Source: Volvox africanus
Taxonomy: Eukaryota; Chlorophyta; Chlorophyceae; Chlamydomonadales; Volvocaceae
Direction: 5' to 3'
Length of the DNA: 64,000 nt
Assembly: GCA_030268105.1 (NCBI GenBank)
Contig: BSDZ01000017.1
Coordinates: 1,054,001-1,118,000, forward strand
Under the pieces are notes generated by a model. That model was given only the letters and a program-made list of their open reading frames with translations. It was not told where the DNA came from and did no database searches. Positions within the stretch are counted from its first letter, which is position 1. Each line of letters opens with the position of its first letter. The position numbers and the translations under genes are program-made. Shown here piece by piece: positions 42,029-53,340 of the stretch.

Positions 42029-42319
42029 CTGTATACCGTACCATTACATCTTGTGCAACTAAATCACAACATCGACTTGATTTAAACGGAACTCCAGACA
42101 TCATCACAATTGATTTCAAAACCCTAATTGCAAATTCAACACAGTGAGTTCGCCGCTCCCTGCCGCCCCGTTCCGTCCAGGTTTCTCCCTCGCCGAGTTC
42201 AGATTGTTGGATATGCGCGATCAAAGATGTGCTCCCAGGTGGGGCTAGGGGCTAGGGGTAGAGCCAGAGGGGGTGGGGGAGGTGGCGGAAGCAAATGAAG
42301 GCCCAAGGCAGGCTCGCCC

Positions 42320-42370
<51 letters not shown>

Positions 42371-45300
42371 GAGCTAGATCTCTCAGGGACTATCTGGAGG
42401 CTTCCGCAACGGCCAGCCCTGCCTGTCTCCCCGGCTACAACATGGGACATGCAAAGTCTTACGATGACAACAATGGGTCCCCGCTTAACACACAAATCCA
42501 CAGGAGCTCCGAGACCGGCTCCGGAACTACCTAGAGAAGGACTGCGAATGTGCGGAGCAGTTTCTAAACTGTTGTTCGTACATGCCCGGGGAGGTGGGTC
42601 TGTGATTCTGATCGGTCGTTCTGGGGTCGCCGCCGGATTAATGAAGTTGTTAAAGGGGAAGATGGTTAGGATTAAGGATCCGGATCCGGATCGGGGCACG
42701 GGGGCCTATGGGTCTCAATGCTGCATACCGGGCGATTTTCTTGGTGGTTGATGATTAGCAGTTAGTAGTTGGTTATTCCGGCGCTTTTGGGGGTCGTTAT
42801 AGGAGGGGAATGAGGGGAATGAGGGGCGGCGGCACGACGAGCTTCCTTTCCCCTCCCTTCTCCTGAGCCACCTTCCCGGTTCCTCCCCTTCCCTCCGCGA
42901 TTACTCACTGCCGCTGCACTGTCTTGCTACTGCACGCTTGTTTGCCGTACGTACATATACGGCAGTACGACGCATCTGAGGATTATGAGCGGCTGGGCGC
43001 GTCTCTCCAGTCCTGGGAGGCGACCATGTGTATGGGAGCGCGGGGCGGCGGCAGCGGCGGGGTCGCCCCCCTCCCTTCCGGGCCCCGACTGGGTCGTCTG
43101 TTCTACCTGGCCCTGCCCCCTAGCGTGTATCCGCAGGTATGAAGAGGGGGCCCTTAAACACCGAGCTGTGAGAACATGCGTGTTTGTGCACATGCACGCA
43201 CACACACACACAGCTGCGGACTCGTGTCATCGAACTATCAATTTTGCCAGGTTCTGATAATTTGTGTTTCACGATAGATGTGTCTCGTTTATTTTCTTCT
43301 TAACTTCCCCCGCCGTACACGCATACACACACACGTCTTCCCCCACAACCCTCCGCAGGTTTGCGAGAACATCAAGATTCACTGCTCGGTATTGTACCGC
43401 AGCAGCGGCAGCGGCAGCTTCGGCAGGGCGACGGTGGCCGAGGTTCCGGGGCGGGTACGGCTGCCGCCCGCCACAGAGGGCAGCTTCGTCAGACTCATTC
43501 TGGAAAAGCCCTTTGGTGAGCTCTTCACCTCCCCGTGTACGTGTGTCTGGAGCGTGCGTTGCGGGAGGTGGGAGCAGCGCCGTTGCTTATCCGAATAATC
43601 TCCCCCATCTACCCCTTCATTTCGTGGTATCGTTTCACCACCATCAACAAGGCTGGTAGAATATACATCTTCACGGCTTCTGATGTTTAACTCTAAGCGC
43701 CGCATCACGGCCTTGGCGGCCCCCTACCTAGCTAGTGCTTACAAGTAAGGAAAGATGAATGACCCCATCTACCCCTTCACCCCTCCCTCCCTCCCTCCCT
43801 CCCTCCCTCCCCTTCACCCCTCTTGCAACCCTCAGGACACGATCTGCAGAGCAGTGAGGTCCTAGCCCAACAGATTGGGAGCTTCTGGCCCGAGGAACAG
43901 CTCTATCGGATAGACCACTACCTCGGGAAGGAGCTGGTGCAGGTAAGGGGTGGAGGGGAGGGAGGGAGGGGTCAAGGGGAGGGAGGGAGGGAAAGGTTAA
44001 CCTTTGTGTTTTCTTATCCCCTCATTCCTTAACTATATCCCATCCCACCTCACCGTCCTTGGTTTCCCTCTCACGCCGTACAAACGGCCAATATCCTCAC
44101 ATCCTCCCTTGCTCCCTTCCCCGCACACATCCCATTTATCCCACATATACACACAGAACCTCTTAATGCTCCGCTTCGCCAACCCCATATTCGGGGCTTT
44201 CTTCAATCGCCATTATATTTCAAATATTCAAATCACATTCAAGGTACGACGACCGTTGCGTCTTTCCATCTGTTTGTACGTGTGTACGTGTGTGTGTATG
44301 TGTACGTGTCCGGGTTGGCACTGGAGAAGGGCAGCTAACGCCCGGGAAGAAGACGTCTCTCTATCCCACAATGAGAAAGAGGGGCGTGAGGGGCAGCAGC
44401 CGGGGCCCCTGGAGCTTGGCCGCGGGCTGACACGCGCACCTCCCTCCTCTCGGCCGCCCCCCCTCCTCTCCTGGCCCGCCTGCAGGAGCCCTTTGGCACG
44501 GAGGGCCGCGGGGGTTACTTCGACCAATACGGCATTATCCGTGATGTGATCCAAAATCACCTGGTCCAGGTACGTGCGGGTTGTCGTACATGTATTCGTC
44601 GTCGTCGTATACTATTTATCCTTCGCAGATAAGTCTCCGAAGCGCAAACTTCTGGTTGTTTCCAATCTCTGGTTGTATATCTTGTTCCATCGCTGCACAC
44701 TCTTCGTCCCCGCGTTAACTTCCCACTCCTAATCCCCCGCTTCCCCCCCCTTCAACACACATACACACATACACACACACACCGCTGGTATTTTACAGCT
44801 GGGGGGTTTAAGTTGCACTATTCGTATCTCCCCCTCCCTCCACCTCCCACTCCTAATTCTCCCACCCCACCCCCACCCCACATACACACACACGCGCGCG
44901 CACTGGTTGTAGGTCCTGGCTCTCCTGACCATGGAGGCTCCTGTGTCGCTCCACCCGGATGACATCCGCGACGAGAAGGTCAAGGTGCTTCGCTGCATCG
45001 CCCCGGTGGGGGTGGCGGACTCCGTCCTGGGGCAGTACGTTGCGGACAAGGTGCGTGCGTGTGTGTATGTGTGCGTATGTATATATCTGTGTGTATTTGG
45101 GGGGGAAGAGACAGGGAAGAGGTTGTTGTTGGGCGGAGGGGCAATAAAGGGTAATAAATAGTCAACAACGGTCTCGGTTAGTTGGTTGGGAAGTTACTGG
45201 TAATTGACTTGTTTGCCAACCTTTACTCCGCCCTACCCGTACGCCATGTGTTGGTGTTTTCTATCTATCTATCTGCAAGCCCCCATCCCACACTCCTTTC

Positions 45301-47977
45301 CTAGTATAGCTCTCCACTAACCCGTCCGCACCCCTCTCAGGGCCAGCCTGGCTACCTGGACGACCCCACCGTGCCCCCCGGCTCCCGCACCCCCACCTTC
45401 GCCGCGGTCCGTCTCCTCGTTCGCAACGAGCGATGGGACGGAGTGCCCATCGTGATTAAGGCGGGGAAGGCACTTAACGAGCGGCTGGCGGCGGTGAGTA
45501 TTACCCTGATTGTCTGTCCTTCCCTCTGTCTGTCTGTTTGTTTGTTTATGAATTGAGCTGTGATTTAAGTTGTTTTAAGTATGTTGAAAGCGACCGCATT
45601 TTCCGAATGATTGGAACTAACCTCCTACCCCGCCCTCCCCTGTCGTACAGGTCCGGATCCAGCTCCGTACACCGGCGGCCTCCATCTTCGGCTCCCTGGA
45701 GCACATGCGAAACGAGTTGGTGATCCGGTTTCAGGTGGGGTAAGAATAGGAGGTTCGAATCTCAATCAAGATCCATATCATTTTGTAGATCCGGATCCAG
45801 AATCTCGTTGAGATTAAGATATTCTCTCTATATTTATGTTGTACATAAAAATATCCCGTCAGCAAATATGTCATAACAACCATTAAAAACTATGACTTGA
45901 GGTATCGAATGTCCACCAACACCAAGTAAGTGCCCACATTGTGTATAAGCAACTGGAATTCAATGCAATCAGTAAAGCATATAAAAGAATGGCATAATTT
46001 TCACCTCCCTTATTGCATATATGGGTGTGGGATACGGGGTTTCCTTGCATCACCCATGCGTGGCCACTACCTGGCAGTCCCTTACCTTCCCCTGTATTCC
46101 GGGGCACCCTCACCCCGCCGTTCACCCCTAGGGAAGTTGACTGCTCCGAAACCAGTGATTTATCCAGTAGGAAGGTGGTTCAGCACCCACCACCAGCATG
46201 CAGTCGAAGTTTCTGCCGATCAACGGCGGCCTCAACTCCACTCCTGGTCGGCTCGGACGTCACTAATATGTAGCATCCTGGGGGTATCTAAGGCTAATAT
46301 CCAGGATGATCAGGAAACTGGACATCTCCCAATCAGGCCCAAACAGTTTGGGGGATGTTAATATACGTACAGAGATACAACATAGTACCGGGGTCCTCAT
46401 GGTCATCAACATCGGGGCGCATCCAACCCCAATCAGCCGCGTGCATGCTTCCTGTCCCCCCGGCACCATCTCCGACGTCTCATAACTAGACGTGCGAATG
46501 TTTGCAGTGCGCGTGTCGGTGTGTTTCTGATACCCACCCCCACCTTTTTGTTCCCGTTCTATATTATCTGACTTGTGCTCCCGGCACCCCGGACCTTCCC
46601 TCCGAAACCATCTCCGTTACCCAAACCCCAATACTTGACAGCCCGGAGAGGCCATTTACGCCAAAATGGTGGTGAAGAAACCGGGGCTGGAGATGGACTA
46701 CGAGATGAGCGAGCTGGATCTGTCGTATCCGTAAGTACATGTTGTACCAGAGGCCGGTCGCCATTGTCTGCCTTTCAGCGCTTTCTTCTGTATATAACTG
46801 TATGTTTCGTAACTGGCTGTGTAACGGAATCTGTTGCTAACTTGCTATCATGTTTATGTCCGTTTGTTTGTTGGTTTTCCGTCGACGGTTGCAGGGAGCG
46901 CTACAAGGGCATCGTGATCCCGGACGCATACGAGCGCCTTATCCTGGACTGCATTAGGTACGGAATTCCGCACGTCGACCTGGCGACGCCACTTTCCCCC
47001 TTTCCTCTTCTTCCTTTGACTTCTCAACCCCGTATACACGATGAGTCGAATTCTTATCGGTCCAGACCTTCCCCCTCCCCAAACCTGCAAATCCTTTCTG
47101 GACTCAGTAACCGCATGGCATCCCCTTCACCCTTCCCTCCTTTTCCCACATTGAAGAGGCACGTTGTCGGTGCCAGGAGCGCACCCCTGTCTGCCTCATG
47201 AGTCTCCGCCCCCCCCGCCCCTCCTGTTCCCTAGGGGGGACCAGCAGCACTTTGTTCGCCGCGACGAGCTGCGAGCGGCCTGGGCAATATTCACACCGTT
47301 GCTCCACGCTGTGGATGCTGGCGCCGTGCAAATTCATCCGTACCCGTACGGTACGTGTGTATATACGACATCCTTCCTCTCCGATGTACGACATCTCTCA
47401 TAACTTAAGATGTGCTTAGGAACTTTGACAAAGCGTTGCAAAGCCGGACCCGTCATTTAGTTGCTCCGGAGATCTTGGGTTCCAGGAGCACTCTCCCCGG
47501 ATCCAAAAAAAATTAAAAAAAACGCACCACGTGGCTGTCCTCCGGCAAACCGCTTTTTGTGGCAGTTTGTTTCCCCTGTATCGTTGCGCGCTGTATGTCC
47601 CGGAGACGCCCACCCCATCTCCGACACATACACGCACTCGCGGCCAGTATTTCGTGGTAATGCCAGTCTCACATCTTGCGTATCGTCTATTCGGGCCCTC
47701 CCCTTCCATACGCACATAAGCACAAACACACACACACATACAACTACACACACACATACACATCTTCCCTCCCCCCGTAGGCTCCCGCGGCCCCGCTGCC
47801 GTGGACCCCTTTATCACCGAGTCCGGTTACGCCCGTACCGACTACACGTGGCAGCAACACCACACCACCAGCCCCCACACCACCACCACCATCAACAACA
47901 ACAACAACAGTACCAACTGCCCGGGAGCCGGCGGCAACGCGGGCAACGGCAAGCTACCTCAAGCTGGAAAGCTGTAG
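41262..47977 (+). CDS. G6PD: Glucose-6-phosphate 1-dehydrogenase, cytosolic type
   Basis: Oxidises glucose-6-phosphate with NADP+, the first step of the oxidative pentose phosphate pathway. Sixteen exons: 41262-41456, 41809-41888, 42181-42238, 42504-42593, 42966-43136, 43359-43515, 43836-43942, 44157-44243, 44486-44569, 44913-45050, 45341-45493, 45651-45734, 46642-46730, 46895-46957, 47235-47350 and 47781-47977 (stop TAG). All joins are in phase; 622 residues. Visible motifs: coenzyme site [10 protein letters not shown] (71-80), [14 protein letters not shown], catalytic/substrate site RIDHYLGKE (275-283), [37 protein letters not shown] and [12 protein letters not shown]. The sequence resembles cytosolic plant enzymes. 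The ~65-residue N-terminal extension is acidic/helical, not a clear transit peptide. Unusual features: a Gly-rich insert in exon 5 and a His/Thr/Asn-rich tail replacing the usual short C-terminus. The start ATG at 41262 is the first in frame after a non-ATG stretch; an additional upstream exon cannot be excluded. Confidence 0.97.
41989..42025. repeat. (CT)n microsatellite
   Basis: An uninterrupted CT dinucleotide run in intron 2 of the G6PD gene. Confidence 0.95.
42322..42367. repeat. (TG)n microsatellite
   Basis: About 23 TG dinucleotides in intron 3 of the G6PD gene. Confidence 0.95.
43782..43811. repeat. (CCCT)n microsatellite
   Basis: A CCCT tetranucleotide run forming the pyrimidine tract ahead of G6PD exon 7 (acceptor at 43835). 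Confidence 0.9.
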
Positions 47978-48385
47978 CAGCTGTAGTCTCTGGTTTGGTC
48001 AATCTTCAGCGGTTGCTAGTGGGGGTTGGGTGTGGGTCTGGGTTGCAGGCAAGGGGGTGGGGAAAAGGGGCAGAGGCTCAATCTCGGGTTGAACTCCGCC
48101 CTTGTTGCTCTCCGCCTGCCCCTTCCTCTTCCTCTTCACCTTGTCTATCCCCACCTCTCCATTGCGGCACTGCCTGATCAGGGAGCTGCGAGTCGGGAGG
48201 ACTAGGGCTGCCGGCCGCTATCGTCCTGAATGCCGCTTTACGCTCGCCGTCTCATTTACATTGAATTGGAGCAGAGGCGATCAGTTTGTGGGTTTGGGGA
48301 GATGGGTGAAAACAGAGCTGCAGCTCGCAAGGAAACCTCTCCAACAGAAGGGCGAGTGTATGGGTGCGTGAAATGGAATGCTGCG

Positions 48386-48390
48386 TGTAA
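48386..48390 (+). terminator. TGTAA poly(A) signal of the G6PD gene
   Basis: First TGTAA after the G6PD stop, giving a 3' UTR of about 0.4 kb, usual for chlorophyte genes. Confidence 0.55.
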
Positions 48391-50178
48391 ATGTGGTACA
48401 TGTTGAGAGGCCCGTAGTAGGGGGAAGGGGAGAAGGAGAACAGGGAGACAGAGACAGGATTAGTGTCGCCCTTGAAGTTCACAGAGGTCGTCGGGGGGAC
48501 GCTAACATGCAGTGAGTTAACCCTAAAACGCCATGTAATTAAAATTGTGCAACCAGGGGGAGACATGGGAACATAAGACGTAGAAAATGGGGCAGATGCT
48601 GTTTCTCACTTAAGGTGGGTTTATCATTTTGGATTGTGGGCTGGCAAGGAGTGTGAGGCTGAGCTTTTTCGTGCGGTTGTTCGTTGAGGCATGACTCGAC
48701 TTGTCAGCCACGTATTCATTGATGATGAGGACGATACGAGGGCGTTTTGGCTCGTGTGTAGGGGATGTGATGGCTGGAGAGTTGGGAGACTGCCTGGGAG
48801 GTTGGCGCATGACTGCATGGAGCTTTGAACTAGAAGCATATGCGTCTTTGTGAGGTCCTCCTACAACTTGTTGTCCAGTAGTGGTTTGAATTGGAGGTTG
48901 GGGGATATGCGCCACATGCTTCTGTGTGTGTGTGTGTGTGTGTGTATGTGTACATTAGAGATCCATTGGCCATCCCTGCCGCCCAAGCTTCCCCTCGACT
49001 TGCGTATGGCCGGGGCTGCTGCTACTGCTGCTACTGCAGCTACTGCTAGGCGTGAATGCCCACGCGCTGTGTTTTATAAGGTTAGGTAATTGAGGCACAG
49101 GTTTCCCAAAGCGTAGGAAGAGGCACTATTGCCAGACCAACAAGGATGTTAAAGCCTAGTGGCTACACATGCTGCCCAATGTGGTGTGACGAGTAGTTTA
49201 GTCGTTCTTAGTGTACAACATTACAGCATTGCGGGGCAAGGAACGCCGCCCAGGCATTGGGTGAACGTGGTGGTGGTGGTTCCTCCCTTCCTGCTGCCTG
49301 ACACAGTCCCCTAATCATTAGCATGCTTGTAAGTCAAGGCTGGCGGCTTTGTGCATGGTGGAGAACGGAACCTTCCAAACCGATCTCTCTGACGCCACTG
49401 GCACGAATACCCGAGCGGGTTTGGGGTATGGGGTCTCTACCCGTGTACGTTGAGAGCTGTGTAATGTACTGCAGGGGTGCAAAATCCGTGCAAAAATTGA
49501 ATATGTATGTTGCGGAAAAGTGACCGCACGGTAACCTTGGGTCAACCTGCCTGACAGATACATCGAAGTACAACCGGCGTTTTAAAATCGCCGTAAGTTG
49601 CAAGCGTTTGCTGGCGCCAGTTATGTAGTTACCCGTATGCGGAAAAGTGGTATAACCAAAACTTACCTCGCACCGGGGCAAGACTGCGCCCATGGAAAGC
49701 GGGTTGCCAAAGATACCGAGGTCGCACGATGGCTGTCCATCAGTAAGTATAGCGTTATAAGCAGTACTTATTGATATTGGTTTTGATTTTATTTACTTAA
49801 TTCCTACAAACAGTAACATTTGCGTCTGATTTGACTTGTTCAAACACTTTTGGAGGGCTAGCCACTAGGCTGACCCAGAGGTCACATGTGCCTCTTCTTG
49901 TAAGGCAGGGTATTGTGCACAAACAAAAATAAGTTTATCTATCATACTGTAAGCAGTGGGCGATGGCCAAATTTCTGCCTGGACAGAAACTGTTGTCCAG
50001 TCCGCTATCACACCATGGAGATACTCTAGCTCGCCCTATAGATGCGGAATATAGTATATAGACGTCTGCAATTTTATACTGAATATACATGACCCAGCTT
50101 GATTTCCAATTCCGTCAGTTCTATTCAACGAAGTAGATCTTTTGTGAAGGAATCTTCCGACGCGTTCACCAACTAAAC
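48391..50178. other. Intergenic, no supported gene
   Basis: Contains a short TG run near 48922-48946 and a CTG/CTA-type run near 49015-49045. Open frames here are short and lack family resemblance or splice context. The right end includes the promoter of the mTERF-like gene. Confidence 0.45.
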
Positions 50179-50874
50179 ATGTCAAGCTTTGCCCACCGGA
50201 GCTTGACATCTAGCAACTTCTGCCAGCAAGCTCGTTGGGCTGGAATGCCCGGGCCAGGTATGTGCCGTTGTTGATTTGGGACGCCGCTCGATAGGTCACA
50301 AACTTAATCCAAGGCGGTGGTTACAGAAGGGGCTCCGCAATCTCACGAAACGCATATTGGATAGCTTCAACGCGTCTTGTTTGGTTTACGACAACGGTAA
50401 CACTTGTTCGCAATTCACGCTGTTGCGCAACCTGCTGAGCCGCCAAGACTTGTCCTTGCAGGTTCCCGGACTATCCACCGTAATTGTCGATCTTATGCTG
50501 GATACAAGGCACGAATTGCGTCACTGGATGAGCAGGAGACACGGGGTAAGTATTCATATGTTGTTTTTCTACTACACCGGGGGAGTTTCGAACACCACTC
50601 GGAGCCTGTTCCGGTTTCGTTGTCGATGCAAATGTGTTTTTTTTCCGGATGTCCAGAATACAAGATACGGAAGCTTGCGGAAATTCTGGGAACCAACGTC
50701 GAACAAGTGTCGTTACTCGTGAAGCTGCGCCCTGGTCTTCTGGTTGTGCCGAATGGTGATATGTCCTACTACGAGCAGCGCGTCTCCATGCTAGCCTTCA
50801 AGCACGGGCTTTCTCCGCGCCAGGTTTCGGCGATGATCCTGGAGAATCCCCAGCTATTGTTCCAACGTGCATGA
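50179..50874 (+). CDS. Short mTERF-like protein, probably organellar
   Basis: Three exons join in phase: 50179-50257, 50462-50545 and 50657-50874 (stop TGA), 126 residues. The N-terminus (MSSFAHRSLTSSNFCQQAR) lacks acids and is Ser/Arg-rich, like an organelle-targeting peptide. The C-terminal ~80 residues are helical with the leucine/proline spacing of mTERF repeats: RKLAEILGTNVEQVSLLVKL, then LRPGLLVV, and LSPRQVSAMILENPQLLFQ. mTERF proteins bind nucleic acid in organelles, but they normally have many repeats; this one holds only about two, so it may be a fragment, a mini-member or a different alpha-helical repeat protein. The first exon is chosen because its phase (1) and GTATGT donor fit. 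Confidence 0.5.
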
Positions 50875-52602
50875 GAGGGCTTCATTTATTTGCCATCGAT
50901 GTTGTGCGCAAGTTCTGAGCTAAAGCTTTCCTTTGCTTCTTCCGCATTTCCGTGGTCGGCTTCCATGGGAAGAATGCTATATTCGCTTACGGATCGCCTT
51001 GTATATTACTGTTACATACCCTGGTGCGGCTAGCTGTATATTGAATTTGCTCCCGCCATCTTCACGCGGTCATTAACATGTACCGCTATCATTCTCGGAG
51101 GCTCCAGAGAGGACATGCTCACTGCCCTGTTTCTCTCCAGCAGTGAGGTGTAGAGACACATGTACCGGACAAACCCTTTACTTAACCCTTGCTATCAGAT
51201 ACCGGCGGGGAACTGACTTTACAGTAGCTAGCGTTGGCAAGAAGATTGCGGTTGACAATAGATACAGTTGATGATCAGGTGTTCCTTTTCCGTACAGGTG
51301 TCCCCATGCCGTATACCGTATTAACTATCTTGTTTCAGGTGGGAGGTCCCGAGGAACAAGATGTACCCTTTTACCGGTTTGGTCTTCGATATCGTCTGAT
51401 TGTGACATGATGTTGTGATGATGCGAAGAGTAAGTCATTTGTTGCGAGTAGCTTGGTATGCGTTCTCCAGCTTGTATAACAGCTCATGGCATCAGGGTTT
51501 TGATCGATGCGTTGATTAAACAGGGCTCGTTCGATAGAATTTCAAGAAGGATTACCTCATGGGTTGATCACCATCCCATTTGTGAAAGCAAAGGCTGTTG
51601 CGATGGGGTTGATGTGGTAGGATGTGACGAATATGGTGCGGCGGGAGTGGGCTGTGTCTTTCCCGCGGAGGCCATGCCGTGGATCCTGGGAGGTCATGGT
51701 ATATGTTCCGCTACGTTTGGAGACATTCAGAACGGAAAGTAAAATTTTTACAACCTATTGCCCAACAGCCAAAGTTGGTTACCTGCACCTCTTGCAGACT
51801 TGGCGGCAAACCTCTAATGTTGTTTTGTGAACGTGGGCCCCGGGGTGCAAAGGAGACGTGATGCAGTGGCTGTAGCCGCAGCTGTATAACTGAGAGCCTG
51901 ACACAATGGGTGATTTTTAACCTGGTGGCGTTGATAATTCAAGAAGCTGCTTCTGCTGCTATGTGTGGCTAGGAATTTGGTAATGGATCTGGCACTGTTG
52001 CTGAGCATGTCGTTTACCTGCTCCGTTATGGTGTAAGTCGAAATGCGACCTGGACTGCTATGCTTTCCCTGTGACGTGACTTCCGTAAGTTTGCGGCGTA
52101 TGCAGAACACTGCTGAAGATTTGGAGTTGCAAATAATTGCTGAGGACAGTTGACACCATTGGGGGGAAATCACTGGATAATGACGTGAAGAACGTCATCT
52201 ACCGTTACCTAATTTAGAAGCGCTGCGTTATGGTCGGGTTTTGGGTACAAGAATTGAGGATAGTGTTGCGGTTTGGGGCGGTAGGGAGTTGTCTTCTTCG
52301 AATAACAGACATCGCTATATGGAGTTATGTTCTAATCAACTCCACCTCAGGAACGAAAATTATGCAGTTTTGAGTTAGATGGGCAGATGCAGTTTGAAAT
52401 ACGATAGATACCATAACACGTCTTGGCAATCAGATCCAGCACAGCCTCCATAGTATATAACCCCAGCACTTCTACACGTAAGAAGCTGGACTATTTTTTT
52501 ATCTTTGCCTCACCAAACCGATTTAGTAAACTGAATATGGCAACTGAAAAGTAGCAAGCAACTGTCAAAATCGCCAACCTGCCTGCCTTCAATTAGCGGA
52601 AA
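50875..52602. other. Intergenic between convergent genes, no supported gene
   Basis: Between the mTERF-like gene (+) and the 3' end of DCAF1 (-). Frames at 51458-51742 and 51814-52173 have no family resemblance and no convincing splice context. Confidence 0.45.
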
Positions 52603-52607
52603 TTACA
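52603..52607 (-). terminator. TGTAA poly(A) signal of the DCAF1 gene
   Basis: Read on the minus strand, TGTAA occurs about 135 nt after the DCAF1 stop codon, consistent with a chlorophyte 3' end. Confidence 0.6.
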
Positions 52608-52740
52608 AACCACCGTTGCCCTGCACTGTCTTAAATACCAACTGCAACCTCTGCGACCCCTCCTCCCTATATCCCACCACTTCGGCCGCCGTTTGTGAAC
52701 TCCGTACAAACAGAATCTCCATAACCCCAAAAGTGTGCTG

Positions 52741-53340
52741 CTAATCTGCTATCTCGCTATCATCATCCTCATCGCCCTCGTCATCCTCATCGTCATCCTC
52801 ATTGTCATCCTCATCGTCATCCTCATCGTTATCCTCATCGTCATTACCGCCTGGACTTCCCTCGTCGCTTTCATCGTCCTGTCCCTCCAATAGCCGCTCC
52901 AAGTCCTCTTCGTCGTATTCACCATCCTCGTCGTCCTGCTCGTCCATGTCGTACTCATCGTCCTCGTCATCACCGCCATATGTACCCTCCAGCGCTGCAT
53001 ATGCGTCTTCCAGCATCGCAAGACCCACCTCCTCGTCGTCGCTCATACCGCCATCGCCGTCACCGTCGTCATCCTCCTCCTCGTCACCTCCGTTCCCCCC
53101 GCCGCCGCCGTCTCGACCAAGCACAGCCCGCAGGCCCAGGCCGCCGCCGCCGCCCTCCTCCCCCTCCCCGTCTCCCTCGCTGCCTTCTTCCCCATCGCCG
53201 CCACCCCGAAAGGTTCCCTGCACCAACCGCCGCAGCGCCGCTGCCGCAGCGCCGCCGCCACCATCCTGACGGTTAGTACGGCGCCTGCCGGGACCCGGCG
53301 TGTCGAAATCAGAACCATCAAAATCAATTTCCTCGTCCTC
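52741..53340 (-). other. Acidic C-terminal tail region of DCAF1 (coding, low complexity)
   Basis: The final DCAF1 exon encodes ~200 residues dominated by Asp/Glu and Gly, ending in near-continuous acidic repeats (GAT/GAC/GAG triplets on the minus strand). An acidic tail is a known DCAF1 feature. The triplet structure makes length variation by slippage likely. Confidence 0.85.

Noticed and set aside
52802..53276. Plus-strand Ser/Pro/Arg-rich open frames
   Set aside because: Antisense shadows of the acidic DCAF1 tail; only the minus-strand frame continues into conserved exons.
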